A stretch of 64,000 bases of DNA. Source: Cunninghamia lanceolata (taxonomy: Eukaryota > Streptophyta > Pinopsida > Cupressales > Cupressaceae). Position numbers and translations under genes: made by a program. The number at the start of each line of letters is the position of its first letter. The stretch's first letter is position 1. Below, one piece after another: positions 1 through 10,321 of this stretch. The notes under the pieces are model-generated. The model was not told the DNA's origin and made no database searches. It saw nothing but the letters and a program-made list of their open reading frames with translations. The stretch is taken from the NCBI GenBank assembly GCA_027924645.1, contig BSBN01000495.1:496001-560000 (forward strand), read 5' to 3'.

Positions 1-1331
1 AGATCATAGCCTTTGTCTACTAACTGACCAACACTGAGAAGATTGTGCTTCAATCCTTCAACATATAGTACGTTACCTGTTTTGCTCTTTCCATCAAAGG
101 AAATAGTTCCCCTGCCTCTGATTCTGCCAGCAGAATTGTCACCAAACTTTACCATTCCTCCTTCATACCTTTCCAAATTCAAGATCTTATTCTTGTCACC
201 AGTCATATGGTGAGAACATCCACTGTCAATAACCCAATCATCCTTTTCTTCCACTTGAGCGGCCAAAGCTTTTTCAACAACTTTGTGATTGACAGATTCA
301 AAGAGTATTGAATCTTCTTCCTTGATGGCAATGAACACCCACTCATTTCCGGATTTGCTTCCTAGTTCTGATTCATCATCTGTTACTCCTTCATTGTCAT
401 CTTCTTCATGAACATAATAGCAATTCTTTTGAAACCTTTGTCTGTTAGTATTAGACCTTGCAGATCTTTCTGGACATCTTGAAGCAAAATGACCAATCTT
501 ATTGCAGTTGAAACACTTAAAGGGTAGTTTTCCTTCATACTTACTGGATCCTCTTGGCAGTCTCTTTGCAATGAGGGCTTCAAGTTGAGCTGTTTCTGCT
601 TCTTCTTCTTCCATGTCTCTTCTTGCTTGATCATACCATGATATTTTCCTTGATGAGTTTTCTCCCGGATCAAATCTCTGTTTGCCTTTCACATAGGCAC
701 TGGCTTTGAAAGCAGATTCAGTCTTGGGAGGATCATCTCCAAACTTGGTCATTTCAAATGCAACTAGTTTGCCAGCCAGTTGTTCTCTTGTGACAGTTGT
801 GTGGGCTCTGAATTCATCAATGGCAGCAACCTTGATTTTGTAGGCAGCATGAAGGGATCTTAGGATTTTGCAGACAATCTCATTTTCATCAAGAGTTCCA
901 CCAGCATTTCTGATTCCACATACCAACTCATTCACTCTTGGCATAAAGGTAGTGATGTTTTCATCATCTCTCATCTTCAATCTTTCAAATTTCCCTTTCA
1001 GACTTTGCAACCTTGCACTTTTGACAAACTCATCTCCTTCATACAGAAGTTCCAGTTTAGTCAGAATCTCATATGTAGTTGGTAGGTCAATAACATTAAA
1101 GAGATCTGAGTCATTCAATGCGCTTAGAAGAGCTTCCTTGGTCCGCAGATTGTTTTCTGCTTCTGTGATTTCATTCAGAGTTGTCGGGCCACCTTGTGGA
1201 GGTACATATGGTTTTGAGACCATAGCCAAGTATGCTTTTCCCATACATTCCAAGTGACACTTCATGCGACCTTTCCAGAGAGTGAAGTTGGTTCCATCAA
1301 ACTTCGGACTATCCTTCTTGTATGATGACAT
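1..1331 (-). CDS. SIRE-type Copia gag-protease (5' part, runs off window)
   Basis: I read one frame without a stop from an ATG at 1331 down to base 1 (443 codons), so this is the best preserved reading frame in the window. The first ~190 residues look like the UBN2-type gag of plant Copia elements (FDGTNFTLWKGRM near the start). A CCHC zinc knuckle, CFNCNKIGHFASRC, lies at about 515-474. An acidic linker follows, then the aspartic protease active site DSGCSHHMTG with its Asp at 227-225. Gag packages the element RNA and the protease would cut the polyprotein; integrase and reverse transcriptase would lie beyond the left edge. The start was chosen because it is the first ATG after the PBS, 44 bp downstream of it. 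The SIRE/Maximus assignment is inferred from the LTR and leader. Confidence 0.85.
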   Translation of the reverse strand, partial: MSSYKKDSPKFDGTNFTLWKGRMKCHLECMGKAYLAMVSKPYVPPQGGPTTLNEITEAENNLRTKEALLSALNDSDLFNVIDLPTTYEILTKLELLYEGDEFVKSARLQSLKGKFERLKMRDDENITTFMPRVNELVCGIRNAGGTLDENEIVCKILRSLHAAYKIKVAAIDEFRAHTTVTREQLAGKLVAFEMTKFGDDPPKTESAFKASAYVKGKQRFDPGENSSRKISWYDQARRDMEEEEAETAQLEALIAKRLPRGSSKYEGKLPFKCFNCNKIGHFASRCPERSARSNTNRQRFQKNCYYVHEEDDNEGVTDDESELGSKSGNEWVFIAIKEEDSILFESVNHKVVEKALAAQVEEKDDWVIDSGCSHHMTGDKNKILNLERYEGGMVKFGDNSAGRIRGRGTISFDGKSKTGNVLYVEGLKHNLLSVGQLVDKGYD

Positions 1332-1374
1332 CCTGGATCTCCTCAAGCGGTTAATCTCCTTTCAGAGGAACTTA

Positions 1375-1386
1375 GCTCTGATACCA
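1375..1386 (-). other. Primer-binding site (initiator tRNA-Met type)
   Basis: On the minus strand TGGTATCAGAGC lies 2 bp inside the LTR end. This is the usual Copia primer-binding site, complementary to the 3' end of initiator methionine tRNA, where minus-strand DNA synthesis starts. Confidence 0.9.
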
Positions 1387-1388
1387 AT

Positions 1389-2838
1389 TGTTGGATTTAA
1401 GGCATACAACTGAGAGGGGGGGTGAATCAGTTGTATAAAACTTCTTGTTCTTTCAAACACTTGATTCTTCGTTGTTAGTTAACAGCATATCAATTAATCA
1501 TCCATGAAAGCATAATACATAAACACAAGAGCAGATAAACATCAACACATTGAACACCAAGATTTTGACGTGGAAAACCCGGTTAAGGGAAAAACCATGG
1601 GGTGATTAACCCAAGGATTATTCTCTATTAGAAGAATAAGAAAAAGAATGGCACTTGCCAATTAGGGCTCACTACCCGAGCACACTGCTCACAAGAGGCC
1701 CACTGCCTACTAAGAGACACACTGTCTACAAAGTGATAAGAATCACAATCTTGAACTAGAGAATGACATCTCTACTATGTCCAGATCAGTTCCTTTTAAG
1801 CCCAAAAACTTCTGCTCTGCCTTTCACACTTCTCTTCGCTATGCCACACTCATCCACACAATCCACACATTGAAATGAACTCACAAACCATTATTTATAC
1901 AAGACATCGACTTAGGAACAAACATCTAAGTCGGCAAACAACCATAAGAGTATCCGCAAGATGAATAACACATCCGATCGGCCACCACAAGAACATTCGC
2001 AGGATGAACAACTCATCCGGTCGGCTAAACAGAGCAAGAACTTCATCCGGAAGAATAACTTCAATTCCGGGCTCTACTATCAATGCGGATCAACAACACA
2101 ACCTCAACACGATCCAGAAAACTTCACAAGCCTGCCTGAATGACTGGATACATCCGCACGTCCTTTACTTGCTGGAATCTCTTGTCTTCCTCATCTGGAA
2201 CTTCAAGAACACAGTCTGTCGCCACTATAGAAGGTACTTCCGGACCTTCAAATCATACATTATCACTGCGGACCAACAACACAACCTAAACATGATCCAA
2301 GAACCTTCACAAGCCTGCCTGAATGACCAGGTATGTCCGCATTTCCTTTACTTACTGAAATCTCTTATCCTCCTTATCCGGAACTTCAAGAACACAGTCT
2401 GTCGCCACTGTCATAATGCAAGAGGTACTTCCGGACCTCCAAATCATACACAGCTCGAGATGGCACATCACAAGGACATCCCAAACACTCTTTCCAATCC
2501 GCAGATTAGGATTGTACAATTTCGGACCTCACCGGACCTTTCTGTGATCCTCTGTCACCTCTAAGCACTTGCCGGAACCGGTTTCACACAGATAGCCATA
2601 ACTTCTTCAGGTCTTCATGCGGACCTCTGAAAACTTGTCTGAAGCATCTCAAGACTCATATCTGCAAACCCTTTAATCCGCATCCTCCGGTTCTCAACCT
2701 ATCCAATATATTTGCCTTCTTCTCATCACTGTTCTTCACTGTTCCTGACTGAGGCTAATTTTCTCAATATCCTCAACACACAGCTCCTCCAATCCTTCTT
2801 GTCAATGTAATATGAGTATGTTGACATCAATGACAACA
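1389..2838 (-). repeat. 5' LTR of the SIRE-like Copia element
   Basis: On the minus strand the LTR begins TGTTGTCATTGATGTCAAC (2838 downward) and ends at 1389 in CCAACA, next to the PBS. It is 1450 bp with TG...CA ends. The segment 1400-1745 (a GAGAGGGGGGGTGAATCAGT motif, then TTGCCAATTAGGGCTCACT) recurs in the LTRs of the element at 42850-50434. The part from 1960 to 2720 is rich in CCGGA/TCCGC words. The partner LTR lies outside the window, so a target duplication cannot be tested. Confidence 0.85.
2084..2455. repeat. Tandem duplication of ~183 bp inside the LTR
   Basis: TGCGGATCAACAACACAACC at 2084 returns as TGCGGACCAACAACACAACC at 2267. The similarity continues through CTTCACAAGCCTGCCTGAATGA, CTTCAAGAACACAGTCTGTC and ACTTCCGGACC in both copies. 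The second copy has a few extra bases before its end. Confidence 0.85.
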
Positions 2839-2849
2839 CTGGTTCACCT

Positions 2850-4218
2850 CATACTTGCAACATCTTCTTCTTCTGGCTTCTGTTTCATCTTCACAATCTG
2901 CCCAAAAGTCCTCTAGGTGCCCCTAATGAATAGGTTTCTCTATTATTTTCTGTATCCTCCCATAAGGATCATATGGCCTTACCAGTGGGAATGGCTGCAA
3001 TTGCATTTTATTCAAACTAACCATAACTTTCTTGATGTTTTCTAAATCAGGGCACATATACCAGCCAATAGTTACTGGAAACAAAATGGGTGGTATTTTC
3101 TGAGCATCTTTGTATGCCTTCAATATTGTGGAGCTCTGTCTTATAAATTCCATTAATACCACTGCATCAATGGGATATTTTGGTAGCATAAGGGGTTGTC
3201 CTTCAACGCCCTCAATTCTCATGTAAGAAAATGTTGCAAATTGGATGTACCAGGCTCCATGCCTGTAGATTACTTCTTGAGCTTCCATGCTCAATCTTTT
3301 TGTCCTATCTTTCTCCATGGTCCTCACCAAATGCATAGAGAATGCATCATTTACCAATTTGTAATCCTAGAGGGAATTTACTCTCTGCAACTGGGGATAA
3401 TGATCCAAAATATGAGCATCATTGGTGGTTCTATCAATCTTTCCAACCGTTGTTAATGCATCAAATGTGCCTTTGTAAGCACATGAGTAGACAATGTATG
3501 ATGTCATGTAAAAGGAACAATTTGAACCTCCCAGGCTCAGAAGCTGCTCATGTAGAGCATCACTAATCAATTGGCCCCATAGTGGCTTGGTATCTGCATA
3601 TATGCATATCATGATGACATCGTACATCCAGTCTTTAAAACTACCAGCATCAGGCTGGCCTGTCATCCTGCTAAGCAATGCAATCATATATTGATATTTG
3701 TCATCAAAATCATACTTATATAAGTGCACTGGAAGCTTGGCCGTTGCAGGATATGCACTGTTCTTAGCCCTCCACTGATACATGTTCTTTCTTGCTTGCT
3801 TCTTATTGTTTTCATATTCAAGTTCAGATTTCTTCAAATCTATGCTATTAACCTTTCTGCCCAATGGCAGTCCAAATGTCTTGGAGAGACCCCTGATGGA
3901 TAGGTCTGCATATATTCTCCCATGTTTCACCACTTGTCTTGTTTGTGGATTGTAATTTCATGCACATTCAATAACTAGCTCTGGAGACTCCATGGAGTAC
4001 GAAAAACTAGCTGCATTCCACATTCCTGACATGAACACTGCATCTAACAAGGTGCTTCTATTCTTTTCATCATTCATTTTGGCGGACCAGGCTTCCAAAT
4101 CGGTACTTCCTTGATGCGTATCCGTTATGGCACCATACTTGAACAAGATTCCTCTAGGATATGCGAACATAGGCTTGCTGAATTCAGCCTCGCACTTAGC
4201 TAACCTCTTGTTAGCCAT
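2850..4218 (-). pseudogene. Unrecognised ~455-codon reading frame, interrupted by three stops
   Basis: From an ATG at 4218 (MANKRLAKCEAEF) one frame runs to about 2850, broken only by in-frame stops at 3958 (TGA), 3367 (TAG) and 2923 (TAG). I do not recognise the protein. It is soluble-looking and rich in aromatic residues, with PLWGQLISDALHEQLL in the middle and IEGVEGQPLMLPKYPIDAVV towards the end. Directly upstream, TTAATTGCAG on the minus strand resembles a 3' splice acceptor, so this could be the last exon of a spliced gene or a transposon ORF. The C-terminus is cut by the SIRE-like LTR ending at 2838. It shows weak similarity by eye to ORF2 at 44206-47434, so a retroelement-borne origin is possible. 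Confidence 0.5.
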
Positions 4219-4960
4219 GGATATCTGCAATTAACAGGATTTGTCTTACAATGGATACTCACAAGCATGCACATAATGATTTATCTCTACTAACATTATA
4301 CATACTATACCTATTCAACATTTACTTATCATGGGATGCATAAACTAACACCTGCAACATCATACCTGATTATACAGAAGCAACAGGATGAAGGTTTCAA
4401 TTACTTACCTGGTTATGCAGATCCCTTTGATTATACTAGTGGTTATCTAAAAGTACTTTAATTCAATTGATGATCTCGCGTTTCTTCCTGTTTGTAAGCT
4501 CTATGCGTCCAAGTATCGCCTGTATGAGGGTTTGGAAAGCTAGCACTCTGTAAAAATGGTTTTATTGCAAGGTAAGTGTAAAAATGATGATTGAATTTAC
4601 CTTTTAACTTTACAATTAGGGCAAACCCTGACAGATTAGATTTTAATCATTGATTTTTCACGAGAACTCAAAATCTCGCCAGGTGTGTGATCGTGATTTG
4701 TGGTCGGTGGGAACTACCTACCACAACTATGTGCATTAAATGTCAATGGTGGCAACAAGAGCTGGGTGATATTCACATGATAGGATGATATTTGGATATC
4801 GGGGTGGTGAACGCACCATTAGGTCATTCTTAATACATTAGGAGGATATTTCAATATGTCGAGTGATGTTACAAAAAATGATGATGACTGGGTAAACTAT
4901 AATCTCTCTCTCTTGGAATATCAAGATGATGTCATCCAGATATTGGCTCAGTATATCGCT

Positions 4961-4978
4961 ATGACATCATGATGTCAT
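4961..4978. repeat. 18 bp perfect palindrome
   Basis: ATGACATCATGATGTCAT equals its own reverse complement. It holds two TGACATCA half-palindromes; similar words (GATGTCATC, TTACGTCATC, TGACATCATC) lie within ~130 bp on either side. Confidence 0.85.
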
Positions 4979-5607
4979 CATCATGTTATGCAAGAAGGAT
5001 CATGTTTATGAAATATGCCCCCGAGAAGTAAATGTGCTGATTACGTCATCATCATGTTTGTTTCTTTATTTATCAGATTCAAATGACATCATCAAGATAA
5101 TGGTGTAGGGGGATATTTCACGGTAGGATGATATTGAGAAATATCAAGTTACATTGGGGAATATGACTCGCAAAATACATAAGGCTGTTGACGGGTAACG
5201 GTAATTATCACCTAAAATTGACGTCTGCATGCCGCGAACCAAATGCTTTATCGGGTGATAAATTAGATTGGGGTGATCTTTTGAAAGATGACTGATATTA
5301 AGAAATATGATCCTCCCCCCTGTGAATATCAGGTTTGACCAGGATTTTGACCATTCATAACTTTCACATTCTAATGAATATTAGGGTGATGTAAAAGGCA
5401 AACCTGCATGGAATTTGATGCTCTTTCTAAAAATGAGGTTAATGTCATGAAACACGAACTTTGACAAACTGACCTCATGATTATGACTTACCACATCCTC
5501 CTATAGAGGGTTATTTGCATGACATACTTTTACCAGACCGCCAGCAAGCAGAAAACACAAGCAAAGCCAAAAAGTTGGGTCCCGTTTTGCCAAGTCAAAA
5601 TGGGGCG

Positions 5608-5627
5608 TGTTGTGTAACCACACAACA
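5608..5627. repeat. Hairpin at the truncated LTR junction
   Basis: TGTTGTGTAACCACACAACA forms an 8 bp perfect stem with a 4 bp loop. It ends one base before similarity to the Copia 3' LTR begins at 5628. Confidence 0.8.
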
Positions 5628-6194
5628 GTTCCTATCTTGGAAAGATACTCTTTTGTGGAATCTATGATAGTTATGATGCATCATAAGATGCTGTAAGAGG
5701 CCAAATTTAGTCTTGGGAGCCCAACCTTTGCATGGCTATTTTTGGACAAGTATAAGATGTTTGTAAGATGGTAATTAATGTTTACAGGTTGGAGAATCTT
5801 AGGAGAGAGAAGGTGAACGCCCAGGATGAGTTGGAAAATGTTTCTATAAGTATTTTCCATGTATTTGTTGCTGTAATACATATTTTAGGTACTTAGGTGC
5901 TGCCAGAATGCTATCGAATTGAAGACTTGTGGAGAGAGTTGTGTAGTTGATGTATTATACAATCTTGTTGAGATTAATACAAATTTGTGCCTCTTTCCTA
6001 GTGGATTTTTTTACCTGTAAGGGTTTTATCCACATAAACATTATGTCTTGTGTTGAGTTCTTCATGTTTGACATCTTTTTTGTAGTGGGTTTTATGTTTT
6101 GTTACAATCTCCATTGTTAATGCACACTTAAAGATTGCTGAAATTTATCTTGAATCAAATTTCTATTGAAGTAGTGTTGCTTTCATTTCTAACA
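5628..6194 (+). repeat. 5' LTR of the Tork-like Copia, truncated
   Basis: The 567 bp from GTTCCTATCTTGGAAAG to TTTCTAACA match 10675-11241 of the 3' LTR at the same length. The first ~353 bp seen in the 3' LTR are absent; unrelated sequence ending in a hairpin replaces them. Confidence 0.9.
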
Positions 6195-6196
6195 TT

Positions 6197-6209
6197 TGGT
6201 ATCAGATCC
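6197..6209 (+). other. Primer-binding site of the Tork-like Copia
   Basis: TGGTATCAGATCC lies 2 bp after the LTR end. It matches the initiator-Met tRNA type of site (TGGTATCAGAGCC) apart from one base. Confidence 0.85.
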
Positions 6210-6301
6210 TGTCTAACTTTGACTCTTGGGTAGTAGTGTGGAAGCTGTAGCTATAGTGGGAGATTTAGTTGTGTTTGTTTTGCAGATCTTGTGTTGTTAT
6301 T

Positions 6302-9300
6302 ATGGCTGCATCCACCGTTGCATCAACCTCTTGATCAGACATTGAGAAGTTCAATAGAATGGGGTATGAGTTGTGGAAACTGAAAATGGAGGATTTGTTG
6401 GAAGAAAGAAACCAGTGGTTGGCTGTCCAAAAAGAGAAGAAACCCGATGATGTCTCTTCAGATGAGTGGGCTAGACTAGATAAGAAGACATGGGATCCTG
6501 TGCTACTAAATGTCGCAAAGGAAGAGACCGCATACAAATTGTGGAATCGGTTGGGTGAGATCTACCAAGCCAAGAGTATGGTAAATAAACTTTATTTAAA
6601 AAGGAAGTTGTTTTCTTTGAAAATGAAAGAGGGTGAGTCAGTTGTAGAGAATTTAAATTCTTTTAATTTGTTAATGAGTCAGCTTGCTTTAGTAGATGTT
6701 GAAGTTGATGAGGAAGATAAATGTATCTTGCTTCTTTGTTCTTTACCTAAATCATGGGAAAATGTCATTTTGGCTATCACTGCTAACCTCACAGATTTGA
6801 AGTTGGATGCTCTTGTTTTAGTGCTACTGTCATAGGAATTAAGGAAGAAGAGTTCAGATAGTTCAGGGGATGTTCTCAGTGTTAAGGGAAGGTCTAAGGA
6901 AAGAGGACCAAAAGGAGACTAGAAAGGGGCTAAGGACAAGTCCAAGGGCCGGTCTAAGACTCCTGGTAAAAAGAATAGAGTTAAGTGTTGGAACTGCGGT
7001 AAAAGAGGACATGTGAAGGAGTACTGAAACCCCAAGAAATAGTGGGAGAGTACTTCGGATAAGTCCTCAAATGTAGGTGAAGATGTTTTACTTTCTACAT
7101 ATAATGTTGTTTCTAATGAGCACTAGTTGGTTGACTCAGGATGCTCATTTCATATGACCCCACATAAGGAATGGTTCTCCACATATGAAGAATATGATGG
7201 AGGTAATATCTACCTTGGTGACAACTCTTCATATCTGATTGTAGGGAAGGAAAAAATATTGTTGTGTTTCAGTGATGGAAGGATTAAAACCCTCCCTGGT
7301 GTTTTGCATGTTCCTGGATTAGCTAGAAATCTGATTTTAGTTTCGAAGTTGAATGATTTGGGAATGCATGTGACATTTGACAAGCATGGCTGCATATTGG
7401 TGAGAGGGAACTTGGTGGTAGCGAAAGGGAAGAGATTCGGGAACTTGTTTAAGCTTGAAGCCACTACAATTTGTAATGCCTCTTATGTTTCTGAGGCTTC
7501 TAAAAACAATTGTATGTTGTGGCACCATAGATTGGGCCACACAAGTAATAATGTATTAAAAACTATTAAGAATAAAGAATTGTTGGATGGTTTCACTTAT
7601 TCTAATGAGTAATTTGATTTCTGTGAGCATTGTGTGTTTGCTAAACAAAACAAAAAATCATTTCCTTCAGGAATCAATAGAGCAAAAGAGAAATTAGAAA
7701 TTATTCATACAGATGTGTTTGGACCTGTGGATAATGAATCTATTGGAAAATCTTGTTATTTTGTCACCTTCATTGATTATGTATCTAGATATACATGGAT
7801 TTATCTTATAAAATATAAATCTAAAGTTTTCACTAAGTTTAAGGAATTCAAAGTCTTAGTAGAGAACCAATCAGGTTTAAAGATAAAAATATTAAGATCT
7901 AACAATGGAGGGGAATATTACCCTAAGGAATTTGATGAGTGTTTAAAGCATGCAGGTATAATCAGACAAAAGACAACTCCATATACACCACAGTAGAATG
8001 GTGTTGCCAAAAGGATGAACCAAACAATTATGGAAAGGGCCAGAAGTATGCTTAGTGATGCACAATGGGATAAATGCTTTTGGGTAGAGGCTATGTGTAC
8101 TGCTTACTACTTGATAAATAGATCTCCTTGTAAGGCTCTTGATTCGACACATTATGAAGTGTGGACAGGTAAGAAACCTTTTGTTTTACATTTAAGGGTT
8201 TTTAGTTGTGAGGCTTTTGTTCATATGCATAAGGAAAAGTGATCTAAGTTGGATCCAAAGGCTGAAAAGTGTACATTCATTGGATATGGTGATAATGTCA
8301 AAGGTTATAAGCTTTGGAATCTACTAACCCACAAGATTATCTTTTCTAGCGATGTTATTTTTAGGGAACTTAGAGGTATTTTTGAACCTAAGCAGCCAAA
8401 AGAAAAAGAAGAAAAGGTAAAGAAGGTGCACTTTGATTTAGAGCAGCAAGATGCACCTCAGAAAGAACAAAATGATGGATTGGGGGGTGAAGAAGAAGAA
8501 GAAGATTCAAGTAGTTCTGATGAAGATGAATCTGTTGTGATAGAAGAAGTTGGTGCAGATGATCATGCAGAAGAATGAGTAGAGTCTCTTACTCCACTCT
8601 TGAGGAGATCCATAAGACAATAGAATCTAGTTGACAAGTATAGCCCACTAGATTTCTATTGTGTATATGCTTTATTGAGTACTAACGATGAACCTAGATC
8701 CTACAGGGAAGCTATTTCTGTAGATGATAGTGAGTCTTGGCAGTTAGCCATGCAGGAGGAGATGATGGCTTTAGACTCTTGTAACACCTGGGATCTTGTT
8801 CATTTGCCCAAGGGAAGAAAGGCCATAGGTTGTAAGTGGGTCTTCAAGAAGAAGTTTGGAGCAGACAGATCATTGGAAAAGTACAAGGCTAGAGTGGTAG
8901 CCAAGGGCTACTCCTAGAGAGAAGGAGTTGATTTTGGTGAGATATTCTCTCCTATTCCTAAATTGACTTCTATTAGATTTCTCTTATCCATTGTTGCAGC
9001 TTATCATTGGGATATTGAGAAAATAAATGTTAAGACTACATTTTTGCATGGAGATCTTGAAGAAGAAATTTATATGCAACAACCTATAGGTTTTGAGGTA
9101 AGAGCAAAAGAACATTGGGTTTGTGGTTAAAGAGGTCTCTTTATGGTCTGAAACAGTTTCCCAGAATGTGGTATCAAAAGTTTGATTCATTTGTTTTGAA
9201 ATTGGGTTTTGTTCGAAGCGAGGAGGATTATTGTGTTTACATTCATTGTGTTGATGATTCTATACTGGTTATTGCTTTGTATGTTGATGATGTGTTTTTC

Positions 9301-10260
9301 AGCAATACTAAGGGTATGATCAGTGAGCTTAAAGCCCAACTTTCAGGTGCATTTGACATGAAGGATCTTGGAGATGCCAGGTATATTTTGGGAATGGAGA
9401 TTAGAAGGGACAGAGTTAACAGAAAGATTTAGTTGTCACAAAGTAAGTATGTGAATACTATTTTGCAAAGGATAAGTTTGTAGGACTGTAACCTAGTTAG
9501 AGTTCCTTTACCCATTGGTACTAAGCTTTCATTAGGTATGTGTCCAAAGACTAAAGTTGATTTTGAGGATATGTCTAATGTGCCATATGCTAGTGTTGTA
9601 GGGAGTTTGATGTATGCAATGGTTTGCAATAGACCAGATATTGCCTAAGAAGTGGGAGTTTTGAGTAGATTTATGTCTAACCCTGGTAGACATCATTGGA
9701 ACTATGCAAAGAGGGTGTTTAAATATCTTGCAGGTACTCTTGATCATTGTTTAGTTTATTCTAGTATTGATAGTGCTGATAAAGCTTTGGACATACAAGG
9801 TTTTGTTGATGCAGATTGGGCAGGTGACTTGGATAGTCGAAGGTCCACTAGTGGCTATGTGTTTACTCTATTTCGAGGTGCAGTGAGTTGGATGAGTAAG
9901 AGGCAGCCCACATTTGCTTTATCCACCATAGAAGTAGAGTATATGGCTGTTACTCATGTCTCTAAGGAGGTAGTTTGGTTGAGGAGATTGTGTACCAGTA
10001 TTGGTTTTGATTGTAGGAACCTTCAGATTGGTTGTGATAGTCAAAGTGCTATTTGTTTGGCTAAGAATCCCATGTATCATGCTCAGACTAAGCATGTTGA
10101 TGTTCAATATCACTTTATTTGAGAGTTGTTTGAAAATGGAGAGATTGAGCTAAAGAAGATAGATGCTCAGGAGAATGTTGCAGATTCATTGACCAAGCCT
10201 ATGAGCACAAAGAAGTTTGTATGGTGCAGAGAAGCCATGGGCCTTGTTTCAGGTGCTTGA
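6302..10260 (+). pseudogene. Copia gag-pol polyprotein, decayed
   Basis: The frame starts at ATG 6302 and ends at TGA 10258-10260. The gag domain (about 6340-6835) is followed by a zinc knuckle, CWNCGKRGHVKEY, near 6985 whose last Cys is Tyr. The protease has VDSGCSFHM at ~7128. GAG-pre-integrase follows (LWHHRLGHT, ~7520), then integrase (7634-8240), reverse transcriptase (8740-9430, YVDD near 9280) and RNase H (VDADWAGD to ~10180). Integrase has lost two catalytic acids: RSNNGGEY has Asn where Asp is normal, and NGVAKRMN has Lys where Glu is normal. In-frame stops fall near 6332, 6834, 7020, 7610, 7994, 8240, 8576, 8915, 9430 and 10120, and a frameshift lies near 9120. The element cannot make an active polyprotein. 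Confidence 0.9.
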
Positions 10261-10310
10261 TTATTTTTTTTCATTTGATTCCTATGGGTTGATTTACAAT
10301 GTATATTGTC

Positions 10311-10321
10311 AAGTGGGAGAA
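10311..10321 (+). other. Polypurine tract of the Tork-like Copia
   Basis: AAGTGGGAGAA lies directly before the TG of the 3' LTR, where plus-strand synthesis is primed. Confidence 0.85.

Larger units (their letters stand above)
4231..5627. other. Non-coding stretch with palindromes
   Basis: I see no convincing reading frame here. The stretch holds repeated GATGATATT and GATGACATC words, an 18 bp perfect palindrome at 4961-4978, and a hairpin at 5608-5627 that abuts the truncated Copia LTR. Confidence 0.5.

Noticed and set aside
868..1257. Plus-strand open frame of 129 codons
   Set aside because: It is the antisense of the real gag frame on the minus strand; its composition is that of a shadow.
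1375..1386. tRNA gene fragment
   Set aside because: The short tRNA-complementary words at LTR borders are primer-binding sites, without any cloverleaf around them.
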